Assembly (NCBI GenBank): GCA_010672965.1
Contig: JAAHFN010000059.1
Coordinates: 1 to 41,352, forward strand
DNA length: 41,352 nt
Direction: 5' to 3'
DNA from: Oscillatoria sp. SIO1A7
Lineage (GTDB): Bacteria; Cyanobacteriota; Cyanobacteriia; Cyanobacteriales; Laspinemataceae
Positions 31,006 to 38,546 of this stretch are shown here, piece after piece. Each line of letters starts with the position of its first letter. The first letter of the stretch is position 1. The position numbers and the translations under genes are program-made. The notes beneath the pieces were generated by a model, which was not told the DNA's origin, made no database searches, and was given only the letters and a program-made list of their open reading frames with translations.

Positions 31006-32659
31006 GGGTTTGCTGAATAAGTCGAAACAGATCGGATAGGAGTCAATGATTTGTCTTAAGTCTATCTAATGTGAGAACAAGTGAGTTTTAATTCCAATCC
31101 TTCGGGATTGCGATCGCGTAAATAGACCACAATATGATGGTAAAATCGATACAAAAAAAGACAAGCATACCTGCCTTGGAGCAGGGTGACAAGATTCATA
31201 ACCAAAAAGGTAATTGCAATAGCTGTTTCGGAGGTATCGGCAAGTTTAGTCATAACCTTGTTTAGACCAAATCTTCTTTTCCCCTGTCCAAATTTTCCCT
31301 CAATCGCGTTACGAATTCGTTCATCTTCTCTCTCTTGTTTTTTTACCTTTTTGTCGACATTTTTGGGCGGCCTTCCTAAAGGAATTCCGCTTATTCTTAT
31401 TCCTTTTTCCTTACACCAAATTCGATTCTCTCTCGTCCTATATATTTTATCCACATGAACCGATTCTGGATAATGTCCGGTATACTCTTTGTATGCTTCT
31501 ATTTGTGCCTTTAAATCTCCACTTTCATTATAATTATTCCAACTTAAGCGTTCTAAAAAAACATAACCATCAAAATAGCTTGCTGACAATTTTGCTCCAA
31601 ACTCTGTATCGGCTCCTGCCTTTCCTCTTTTAATTGGACGTATGTGAGGTTGAGACAGACTTACTATTCTGTCCTCTGTTCGTTCTTTGTTATTTTCCCA
31701 CATCCAATGCATGTTGACGGTAGATTTCATTCCCTACCAACAATCTCCTGTATAGGCCGCGACTAAGCTTTTCCAGGCTTGCACCCTTGTCTATTAAGTC
31801 CTCTATGTGGTTGAGATTTCTTTTAATGTATTGCAGTTGTTTCTTTTGAGCTTTTCTTCTTTCTTTTCGCGACGTTCTTCGCTTTTTCGCTATAGCTAAA
31901 TAGTCTTTTCTGGCCTTTTTTCTATAGGTTCTTGGTTTTTTATTTAGTTCTCCTCTTAGAACCTCATATAAAATATCTATGATTTTTTCTGTAACCTTTC
32001 TGACTTCGTTTAATAACCCAACATCTGTCGGATATTTTATGTCTGCCGGTCCTACAGTGGCGTCTATCAATAGTTTCCCTCTATTTGCCTTTCCGCCTTC
32101 GTCATCAGACTTTTTTTCAGAGCGCAACTCCTTTTCTTCTCTGGCATTTTGAACCATTTTTTTATTTACTTCTTGGATTATACTCGCGCTTATTCTTTTT
32201 CTAAAATGAACCATCGTTGAAGAATCAAACGGTGCTTCGTTACTGTAAGCTTCACGACCAATAAAATATTGTAAATATGGGTTTTCCTTTATTTGTTCTA
32301 CAGTTTCTCTATCGCTTATATTTAATTTTTCCTTAATTATTAAGGATCCTAACGCCATCCTAAATGGCTTCGCTGGCGCTCCCATCTCTTCTGAAAAAAT
32401 TTCCGCATATTTCTCCTCAAACTCCGACCAAGGAATTAGCTGAGCCATAATCACCCAACGATTATTCTCACATAAGTTCCATTCTGGAGGTAGCGCAAAA
32501 GCTTTTGTACTTCGAGCGTTTTCTTTTTTTTTCCGATACATATTTTGCCGTTAAATGCAATATTTTTTCCTATTATACCCCTTTTTCGCTAATGCGATCG
32601 CATTATTGGCAGCTCGATCGCCTTACAGGTTCTACTTTTTGTCATTTTTCAGCAGACCC
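31006..32659. mobile_element. IS5-family insertion sequence with TAGGTA target duplication
   Basis: The ends are GGGTTTGCTGAATAA (31006-31020) and TTTTTCAGCAGACCC (32645-32659), imperfect inverted repeats. TAGGTA directly flanks both ends (31000-31005 and 32660-32665). Length 1654 bp. It carries one transposase gene in two overlapping frames on the minus strand. It splits a short reading frame of the arsenic locus. Confidence 0.9.
31062..32541 (-). pseudogene. IS5-family transposase in two frames
   Basis: Frame 1 (32541 to 31690, 283 codons) reads PPEWNLCENNRWVIMAQLIP, GAPAKPFRMALGSLIIKEKL, NPYLQYFIGREAYSNEAPFD and KLLIDATVGPADIKYPTDVG, the last carrying the first DDE aspartate. Frame 2 (31730 to 31062, 222 codons) reads SQPHIRPIKRGKAGADTEFG, YPESVHVDKIYRTRENRIWC (second aspartate) and RNAIEGKFGQGKRRFGLNKV (glutamate). 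The frames overlap by about 40 bases near 31690-31730 and differ by +1. The consensus reading ...RQ(H)...MWENNKERTEDRI suggests a one-base indel, or recoding, near 31700. All catalytic residues exist across the two parts. Confidence 0.85.
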
Positions 32660-33092
32660 TAGGTAGTCTGTCAAGGTAGTTTTGAATAGTTTTGCAATCC
32701 TTGCCGGTGCTCAATGCCCATTGGGCAATATCCAATTCTTTCTTGACAGAATACTAGGCTAATAGCTAAAAAACTGCAACCTTAACCACAACCACAAACA
32801 CCACCAGAAACAAGTTCTTTTTCTCCTGAGTCGGCTGAGTCGGCTGTCAGGTTACTATCGGGATCGGTGTCAGCGACCAGGAGCGCAAAGATTTCCCACT
32901 CATTCCCATCAGGATCGGTCACCCACACCTTATCCTGCAGAGCATAGCAGCAAGTATTATTTAGTTGCTCCCGCAAGTTCAGACCTATTCTCTTGAAGCG
33001 AGCGATCGCTTGATGAACTTCTTCCTGCGTCTCAACCTGAATGCCCAGATGGGACAGGGCACCACCTTGTTGATGTCCTGGGTTCAGTTCTA

Positions 33093-34292
33093 CTCCCTTC
33101 CCACTCTATGATTGAATATAGTAGTGAAGTAATAAATGGTGCATTTCAATGACAGACCTATCGCCGAATCGAACTAAGCAGTTCCAATCCCTCGACTTTG
33201 ATATAGAACTGTGGCAGAAATTATATTACAAACATCAGCAAACCTATATTCGTAAACGCCTTGTTGCCATCAAACACCTTCACGAAGGCCAAAGCAGATT
33301 GCAAGGCACGTAAACTGATGAAATGTTCATATAATACCTTAACCAGTTGGCTCGATAAATACATAGAGGGTGGCTTAAATGGTCTAGTTGCCCCCATTAA
33401 ACATGAAAATGCTCCTCAGAGCCCCAGTCCAGAACAAAAGCAGGAAATTAAAGGCATTATGCTAGAAGAGACACCTAAGCAGCATTGTTTCTCTAAAAAT
33501 ATATTAACTGCAGATATCATTATCTCCCTCATCAAATCAAAATGGAATGTTTCATTGAAAAGTAGTAGAATCTATGAAATTTTTAAAGAAATCGGGTTAT
33601 CCTATCAAAAAGCCCATCGAGACTATGCCAATGCTGACAAGGAGGAGCAGAAGGCATTTGTTGAACAGTTAAAAAAAAGCTAGAAAACATTTTACCTAAA
33701 GAAAAGATTATTTTCTTTGATGAATTTGCGGTCTACGATCGGCCAAGGAGCGTTTTATGCCTGGGCTGAGGTCAATACTCGACCGCAGATATCTAGCGAC
33801 GAGAAACGCACCCGTCATAAAGTCAATGGATTTCTTGGTGTTGATGCTATCAGTGGCAAAGAACACAAGATGTTTGAATCCAGATTCAAAGTCGGAAGAT
33901 GTGGCCAGTTATATTGCTCTTTTATGCGATGATTTTTCTCAAGAAGGATACGACTTGCTGACAATCTACATGGACAGAAATCCGACTCACAAGCAGAAAA
34001 TGCTGAAAAAATTGAAGGTATTACTAGCAGCCCTTGGTTTGTCAGATAAAATCAGAGTAGAAGTTAGGCATATTCCTGCTTACTCTCCTAAATTGAATTT
34101 GGCTGAATATATTATCCATCAAATACGGCTTCAAATTCTTCACCATATGCCAGTGGATACGACGATAGCATCTATCGAGTCAGAAATCGAAAGCTACTTG
34201 CTTGCACAAGCAACTTCAAACACCACAGCAAATTCAAAACACTATCAACCATATTTGCAAATTAGGTACTCAATCATAGAGTGGGAAGGGAG
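33093..34292. mobile_element. IS630-family insertion sequence inside arsI, TA duplication
   Basis: A 1200-bp element with 23-bp perfect terminal inverted repeats (33093-33115 and 34270-34292; begins CTCCCTTCCCACTCTATG). TA flanks both ends (33091-33092 and 34293-34294), as in IS630/Tc1 transposition. The transposase lies on the plus strand, opposite to arsI. Confidence 0.95.
33149..34279 (+). pseudogene. IS630-family transposase with about five frameshifts
   Basis: The protein can be followed only by changing frame. MTDLSPNRTKQFQSLDFDIE to HEGQSRLQ (from 33149) is followed by KCSYNTLTSWLDKYIEGGLN to KAFVEQLKK (to about 33670). Then come KLENILPKEKIIFFDEFAVY (first aspartate), YAWAEVNTRPQISSDEKRTR to KMFESRFKV, EDVASYIALLCDDFSQEGYD to IYMDRNPTHKQKM (second aspartate) and PAYSPKLNLAEYIIHQIRLQ (glutamate). 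The last part is LQTPQQIQNTINHICKLGTQ with a stop at 34277-34279 inside the right inverted repeat. Frame changes fall near 33305, 33670 (an A8 run), 33750 (a T4 run), 33895 and 34205. Active-site residues are all present, so decay is recent, or base-calling errors are involved. Confidence 0.85.
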
Positions 34293-34480
34293 TAAGCTCA
34301 GGTTCAGAGCCGGATTGTCCAGATCGAACTTGGCATAATCTGCCTTGTACTTGATCGGGGACTGACCGAGCATGGCCTTATAGAAATCAACAGACTTCTT
34401 TATATCGCTGACATTGAGAGCAACATGGGTTTTAAAGGTACTCATTTGGCAAACTCCTGAAATTTATTTTAGGACAAATT

Positions 34481-34801
34481 TTATGAATTTGGACTGAGGT
34501 CATCGACCCCCCGGCAACAGTTTTCACTTAAGTAGGCAATTAAAGAATTCATTTGGTCGTAGTTGGCAGCATAGAGGATGTAACGCCCATCCCGGGAAGA
34601 GCTAACTAACCCAGCCTGACTTAACTGCTGTAAATGAAAAGAGAGAGTCGCTAGGGGAATATCCAAAGTTTTCGCTATTGTCCCGGCGGGGAGCCCATCG
34701 GCCCCTTGCCTGACTAGCAATCGAAAAATGGCAAGTCTGGAACCTTGAGCCAGGGCAGCCAAAGCTTTTACGGCTTCTTCGCTTCCAAGTTTTGCTTCCA
34801 T
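34481..34801 (-). CDS. arsR: ArsR-family arsenic-responsive repressor
   Basis: From ATG 34801 (MEAKLGSEEAVKALAALAQG) the protein has 106 residues. It has the ArsR/SmtB winged helix: LAQGSRLAIFRLLVRQGADG, LDIPLATLSFHLQQLSQAGL (recognition helix) and SSSRDGRYILYAANYDQMNS (wing). A vicinal pair C95-C96 lies near the C-terminus (LSENCCRGVDD), at the same positions as two of the three arsenic-binding cysteines of Acidithiobacillus ArsR (C95, C96, C102); the third is absent here. It would repress the ars genes until trivalent arsenic binds. It is the only complete gene of the locus and lies 35 bases upstream of arsI on the same strand. Confidence 0.9.
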   Translation of the reverse strand: MEAKLGSEEAVKALAALAQGSRLAIFRLLVRQGADGLPAGTIAKTLDIPLATLSFHLQQLSQAGLVSSSRDGRYILYAANYDQMNSLIAYLSENCCRGVDDLSPNS

Positions 34802-34808
34802 ATTTCCA

Positions 34809-34837
34809 ATAATATCGAAATATAATCTGAATGTCAA
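34809..34837 (-). promoter_or_regulatory. arsR promoter/operator, leaderless layout
   Basis: Read on the minus strand: TTGACA (34837-34832), a 17-base spacer, TATTAT (34814-34809). Only seven bases separate the -10 box from the arsR ATG, so transcription should begin at or next to the start codon. The spacer/-10 region ATTTCGATATTATTGGAAAT is an imperfect dyad suited to a dimeric repressor. Confidence 0.7.
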
Positions 34838-35042
34838 GCCCGAACCGTAGCGGGCTCGTTCGCTAGTTGTTCGAGCAGCTCAACACGATCCCTTAGCTCG
34901 TCATAACCTCAATAGCAACGGGATCGACAAAACTGGCCTCTAAACCTGGTGACTTCAACCTTACCCCGGCCCAGTGCCCGGGCAAACCCTTCAGCCATCT
35001 GGAACGTGAATTTTTCTTGCAAACGAACATGATGCGTTTCAT
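34834..35042 (-). pseudogene. arsC: arsC arsenate reductase remnant, internally deleted
   Basis: The frame from ATG 35042 reads MKRIMFVCKKNSRSRW, matching the start of glutaredoxin/LMW-phosphatase-type ArsC (FVCKKNSCRSQM with the catalytic loop CX5R). The next part is in another frame, QMAEGFARALGRGKVEVT, then a third gives GLEASFVDPVAIEVM, and finally YDELRDRVELLEQL, which is the C-terminal helix of ArsC. The middle 60 or so residues are missing and the catalytic loop has lost its second cysteine and spacing. AAGGAG before the ATG is still perfect. ArsC would reduce arsenate to arsenite. It shares strand and locus with arsR and arsI. The last codons overlap the arsR -35 box. Confidence 0.75.
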
Positions 35043-35137
35043 GGCAGCTCCTTGTAGTTAACCAGGACTTCCGCAGAGGCCCCCGTTTAGGAGCCTAAAA
35101 GGCACATCGCTACATATGTTTTAATTCTTCATTTCCA

Positions 35138-35166
35138 ATAATATCGAAATGTTATGCAAATGTCAA
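35138..35166 (-). promoter_or_regulatory. Second copy of the ars promoter/operator
   Basis: TTGACA (35166-35161), a 17-base spacer, TATTAT (35143-35138). About 30 of 35 bases match the arsR promoter at 34809-34837, including TTTCGATATTATTGGAAAT. It is followed by ATG AAG AAT TAA and then the arsC remnant with its own RBS, so it probably drove arsC and may be bound by the same ArsR. Confidence 0.65.
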
Positions 35167-35307
35167 CCCGATTGAGGTTTAGTAAGATTAGCAATTTTGT
35201 TATTAAATAATTATTTATATTTTATTTTTTTGCAATTAAATATTTATCATTATATTATATAATGATAAATTAGTATAGCCTGCTGCTTCCAAAGTGGCAT
35301 TACGTTC
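35167..35307. other. AT-rich gap with palindrome
   Basis: ATTTATCATTATA (35242-35254) and TATAATGATAAAT (35258-35270) are exact complements with a 3-base loop in a run of nearly pure A/T. No gene fits. It could be the terminator region between the ABC binding-protein gene (stop at 35308) and the ars promoters, or a protein-binding AT island. Confidence 0.5.
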
Positions 35308-37077
35308 TTAGCGTTCAATTCTCTTCCAGTCCGCGATATTCCAAGTATTTCGATCCCAGGGAGTTAAGTCGAGCCCAGCGAGAGAATTGCTAATAGCGAT
35401 CGCCTCTGCCCGATGGACAATTGGCATCACTACCACCTCATTCACTAGCAAATCGTTCATCTGGATAAAAAGTTCTCGCCGTTTTTCTGGATCTAGTTCC
35501 TTCTCAGCCTTCTCCCAGAGAGCCTCATAAGCTGGATTGCAATAGCGAGCATAATTTTGTTTAGACCAATTATTAGACTTCTGGGGAATATCGTCGCAAA
35601 GATATCCTTTCATATAATTATCGGGAATAGGTGCTTGGTTGCCGGTAGTAAACATTTGCAAATCCGACTCAAAGCGAGCAACTGTATCTGGGTTGGCCGG
35701 ATCGCCAGAAAAGTAAGTGCTGGCATCGATGCTCTTGAGTTCTACCTCTATACCAATCGATTTTAAGGATTGCTTGATAATTTGCTGAGTTTTTTGTCGC
35801 ACTGGGTTGATAGAAGTCTGAAAGACTACCTTCATCTCTACCCCATCTTTGTCGCGAATGCCATTGCCATTGCTGTCCTTCCAGCCCGCTTCGTCGAGTA
35901 AAGACGCTGCTTTTTCTAAATTAAATTCATATTTAGTATTTTTAGAATTGTATGACTCCGGCGAGACTAGGTAATTAGTCGTAGCTTTGCCAGTAGATCC
36001 GTAGAGCTGGGTAGCGATAGCCTCTCGGTCGATCGCCAAATTAAACCCTTGGCGAACTTTTTTATCCGTAAAAAAAGGATGGGGAAACTGGAGGCTAGAG
36101 CGTTCTCCATCTGCAGTCATCCGATTGGGGTCGGTTTGATTGATTAAAATCCGCTCTGCCTGGGAACTAAAGATAGCAACCACCTTGCCCTTGCCCGCTG
36201 CTTCAAATTGTTGCAAAACTTGTGGTTCTACTTGGAGATTATAGGCATAATCCGCATCCCCCGTCTGAAGAACCGCTCGCGCTGCCGACGCCGAATCGCC
36301 ACCGCCTTTAAGAATGATTTTCTCGAAACCCATGCGATCGCTTTCTCGGAAAAAGGGATTTGGTTCGTAAACCACCGTATCCCCCGGCTTGAATTCCACC
36401 ACTTTGTACGGACCAGTACCTACCGGCATCAAATTATACGGTGCTTCCCGAACATTAGCACCATTGTATTCTTTATACAGGTGACGCGGCAAAATCATCC
36501 CCTCGATGCCGACAAAAGGCAGCGACCAAGCTGGGTTCGGTTCCTTAAAATTAACTTTTACTGTATAGTCGTCGATCGCTTCTACATTCTCGATGCTTTC
36601 ATAAACTGCAGCAGTATTGCTAGCAACCTCTGGATTAACGAGAAATTCGTAAGTAAAAACAACATCGGCAGCAGTAAAAGGCTTGCCATCAGACCACTCT
36701 ATACCCTGCTCTAGGTTCCAGATTACTGATTTGCCATCTGCAGCCACCAGGCCATTTTCTAGAGTCGGTACTTCCGCAGCCAGAAATGGCACCATTTCCC
36801 CATTTTTGTCGTAGCTAGCCAGGGGTTCTAGGGTAATGCGACTGGCCTCCGAGTCTTTAAAACCATTAGACAAATGGGGATTGAGAATAGTAGGCGCTTG
36901 CCAGTAAAGCAACTTAAGGGTTTTCTCCCGTTCCTCATTAGAAGCTGGGCTCTCGGGGGAGCAAGCGGCCAGCAAGCCTGCTAGTGGCAGCACTAACAGA
37001 GGAAGCATTAATAGGGGCATTAAGCAAAAGCGACTCTGAGTCAATTTGTTCACGGGTTTTTTAGCGTATTTTTTCAT
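35308..37077 (-). CDS. Peptide/nickel-type ABC transporter substrate-binding lipoprotein (SBP family 5)
   Basis: From ATG 37077 (MKKYAKKPVNKLTQSRFCLM) the protein has 589 residues. The signal ends LAGLLAAC with C39 as the lipidated cysteine. SBP_5 motifs are LLYWQAPTILNPHLSNGF, WNLEQGIEWSDGKPFTAADV, GTGPYKVVEFKPGDTVVYEP, PFFTDKKVRQGFNLAIDREA and DEAGWKDSNGNGIRDKDGVE. The family binds oligopeptides, nickel-chelates or other solutes and passes them to an ABC permease. No permease or ATPase gene is adjacent, so the partner must lie elsewhere. A TTG-type longer start is possible but adds no signal features. It is cell-envelope anchored. Confidence 0.9.
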   Translation of the reverse strand: MKKYAKKPVNKLTQSRFCLMPLLMLPLLVLPLAGLLAACSPESPASNEEREKTLKLLYWQAPTILNPHLSNGFKDSEASRITLEPLASYDKNGEMVPFLAAEVPTLENGLVAADGKSVIWNLEQGIEWSDGKPFTAADVVFTYEFLVNPEVASNTAAVYESIENVEAIDDYTVKVNFKEPNPAWSLPFVGIEGMILPRHLYKEYNGANVREAPYNLMPVGTGPYKVVEFKPGDTVVYEPNPFFRESDRMGFEKIILKGGGDSASAARAVLQTGDADYAYNLQVEPQVLQQFEAAGKGKVVAIFSSQAERILINQTDPNRMTADGERSSLQFPHPFFTDKKVRQGFNLAIDREAIATQLYGSTGKATTNYLVSPESYNSKNTKYEFNLEKAASLLDEAGWKDSNGNGIRDKDGVEMKVVFQTSINPVRQKTQQIIKQSLKSIGIEVELKSIDASTYFSGDPANPDTVARFESDLQMFTTGNQAPIPDNYMKGYLCDDIPQKSNNWSKQNYARYCNPAYEALWEKAEKELDPEKRRELFIQMNDLLVNEVVVMPIVHRAEAIAISNSLAGLDLTPWDRNTWNIADWKRIER

Positions 37078-37151
37078 GGGTTTCTCGCAGTCAGCCTCGC
37101 GACTATACAATTTGCATACCTTAGCAATATAGCAATACAGCAGTCAGCTTT

Positions 37152-37474
37152 CAGCCAGAAACCCGGTTTTTTGAACAATGCCTTCGCCGATCTGAAAAAC
37201 TTCCTGGTAGGGGATGTAGGGGCGACAGCATCCCCTTGACTATCTCAGCCTTAAACGGTAACCTCCTTAATGGGATGCAACGCCGAGACTCGCCTGGGAG
37301 CCCCGAGACAACACCGTTGCTATAAGGCGATGCATCCCAGGACCCGCGCATTCCAACACAATAGATTTTTGCGAAGAGAGCAAAAGTTATCTCGGGAATG
37401 CTGTCGCCCCTACAGGTTATTAACGACTGGGAAATAGGCGTTGGTATTGTTGAAAAAACCGGGTTTCTCAGATA
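37152..37474. mobile_element. MITE-B copy 3 carrying a MITE-A-like core
   Basis: The left end GCCAGAAACCCGGTTTTTTG-AACAATGCCTTCGCC and the right end (37437-37474, GGCGTTGGTATTGTTGAAAA then ACCGGGTTTCTCAGA) are near-complementary. Inside, GGGGCGACAGCATCCCC ... GGGAATGCTGTCGCCCC resembles the MITE-A interior. The same ends at 11972 and 23000 enclose a different core, so the element acts as a carrier of others. It lies upstream of the SBP gene. Confidence 0.75.
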
Positions 37475-37547
37475 TCGCGAAATCTGGCGATTTTGTTTGG
37501 CGACATCTGCTATAGCATAGGCATTTTTGGTTAGGGCAATATTGTTG

Positions 37548-37589
37548 TTTGCCTGTAGGGCAAATGGTGAAATCGCCCCTACAGGCAAA
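37548..37589. repeat. Hairpin TTTGCCTGTAGGG
   Basis: TTTGCCTGTAGGG (37548-37560) pairs with CCCTACAGGCAAA (37577-37589) around a 16-base loop. It lies in the gap upstream of the protease gene; 37600-37660 holds GCTGACTGCTAACTGC-type units. Confidence 0.7.
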
Positions 37590-37692
37590 GCTTGTTCTGT
37601 TGGTGCGGAGCTGCGCAGAGCTTAAAGCTGACTGCTAACTGCTGACTGCTATACTATAATACGAATCGCCATCCGAAAAAATCGCTCTTAAC

Positions 37693-38109
37693 ATGGGAAA
37701 AGTTACCGCAACCATCAGTCTGACAAACCATATTGATGAGATTTTGGCAGAAAGAGGGTTTATCCCCTCAGAGCAAATACGCTCGATTATTCTCCATGAC
37801 GTTATCGTTGATACCGGAGCTTCCGATCTCTGCTTGCCCGAAGAGGTTATATCAGAATTGGGGCTCCCCCTAGCCGGAGAAATTGAAGGCAATACCGCAT
37901 CAGAGACTAAAATTTTCCGTATGTTTAAAGATGTCACTCTTGTAGTTGAAGGACGGGAAAGGACATTTAACTGCGTAGAGCTGCCAGCGGGAAAAGAACC
38001 TTTACTTGGTTACTTTCCCTTAGAAGCCTTGGGTTTAGAGCCAGACTTGACTAAGCAGCAATTACGAGTTTTGCCCAATCAAGGCAGACAAAGCTATATT
38101 CGCGTTTAA
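37693..38109 (+). CDS. Retropepsin-like (clan AA) aspartic protease, small
   Basis: The 138-residue protein starts MGKVTATISLTNHIDEILAE. The catalytic signature is VIVDTGASDLCLPEEVISEL, with D40-T-G, as in retroviral-type single-domain aspartic proteases. The C-terminal part LLGYFPLEALGLEPDLTKQQ fits the G-[Y/x]-x-x-L-E hairpin of these bacterial families. They work as dimers because each chain supplies one D-T-G. Substrates are unknown and such genes are often found in toxin-antitoxin-like or repeat-rich neighbourhoods. The ATG at 37693 is close to an AT-rich box and has no strong RBS. It is isolated between repeats, with no co-directional neighbour. Confidence 0.8.
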   Translation: MGKVTATISLTNHIDEILAERGFIPSEQIRSIILHDVIVDTGASDLCLPEEVISELGLPLAGEIEGNTASETKIFRMFKDVTLVVEGRERTFNCVELPAGKEPLLGYFPLEALGLEPDLTKQQLRVLPNQGRQSYIRV

Positions 38110-38117
38110 AGGGAGAG

Positions 38118-38180
38118 TTTTGATTTTTGATTTTTGATTTTTGATTTTTGATTTTGAGTTTTGAGTTTTAGTTTTAAAAT
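38118..38180. repeat. TTTTTGA heptamer array
   Basis: About five GATTTTT units after the protease stop codon, then GAGTTTT units. Period seven; similar to the array at 28546-28586. Confidence 0.85.
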
Positions 38181-38205
38181 GGGCTTAGAGAGATCGCTAA
38201 AAGTA

Positions 38206-38342
38206 ATATCAAATCCCCACAAAAAAATTGGTAATCTCCCGTAGGACGGGCGTCCCGCCTGTCCGAAGCGCCTGGTATAGACTCTTCAGTTGCCCGTCCA
38301 ATCGGGTTTGCTTTTTTTAAGGCTATTAACCGGATTTGATAT
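38206..38342. mobile_element. MITE-like element with ATATCAAATCC / GGATTTGATAT ends
   Basis: ATATCAAATCC (38206-38216) and GGATTTGATAT (38332-38342) are exact complements. The interior is a copy of the GTAGGACGGGCGTC ... GACAGG repeat family. The right-end sequence (TTAACCGGATTTGATAT) recurs just before phoX (26374-26391). Confidence 0.7.
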
Positions 38343-38351
38343 ATATAAGTT

Positions 38352-38470
38352 GGCCGATCGCTGAAAGCTTATTGCCGATCGCTGAAAGCTTATTGCTGAC
38401 CGCTGAAAGCTTATTGCTGACCGCTGACTGCTGACCGCTTATTGCTGAAAGCTTATTGCTGACTGCTTTT
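38352..38470. repeat. GCTGAAAGCTTATT 14-base array
   Basis: About five GCTGAAAGCTTATTGC-type units, interleaved with GACCGCTGACTGCT heptamers. The unit length is 14, twice seven. It lies 76 bases upstream of the DctP start codon. Confidence 0.8.
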
Positions 38471-38546
38471 CAAAATTTTCCCAAATCCCCAGCTTGTTGT
38501 ACTGTGACGATAATCAAGCAGACAAGCAAGAAGGAGACAAGTAAAG

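Larger units (their letters stand above)
30905..32753 (-). pseudogene. Short unknown ORF of the ars locus, split by the IS5-family element
   Basis: When 31006-32659 and one copy of TAGGTA are removed, an unbroken 62-codon frame appears: YSVKKELDIAQWALSTGKDC, KTIQNYLDRLPKPVELDQPD, then GAAIVAKPSIAISIDKHENACQ and TAG. Its stop (30905-30907) directly abuts the permease ATG. A TTG at 32735 is the only near start. It begins 26 bases after the arsI stop codon, in the same direction, so it was an operon member. I do not recognise the family. Two cysteines (C20, C61 of the frame) are present. It may itself be the tail of a larger lost gene. Confidence 0.6.
32782..34445 (-). pseudogene. arsI: ArsI C-As lyase gene, split by an IS630-family element
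   Basis: The N-part (34445 to 34295) reads MSTFKTHVALNVSDIKKSVD, FYKAMLGQSPIKYKADYAKF and DLDNPALNLS. The C-part (33092 to 32782) reads LNPGHQQGGALSHLGIQVET, NNTCCYALQDKVWVTDPDGN and EWEIFALLVADTD. Removing 33093-34292 and one TA joins them into 153 codons without a gap, through NLSLELNPGH. The vicinal pair C98/C99 that binds trivalent arsenic and the metal-site residues H65 and E117 are present. ArsI cleaves the carbon-arsenic bond of methyl- or aryl-As(III) with iron and oxygen. AGGAG nine bases upstream of the ATG supports the start. The gene is inactive unless the IS excises. Confidence 0.92.

Noticed and set aside
34245-34445. A complete 66-residue glyoxalase-like protein
   Set aside because: The last 16 codons come from the IS630 inverted repeat; it is the 5' half of the split arsI.
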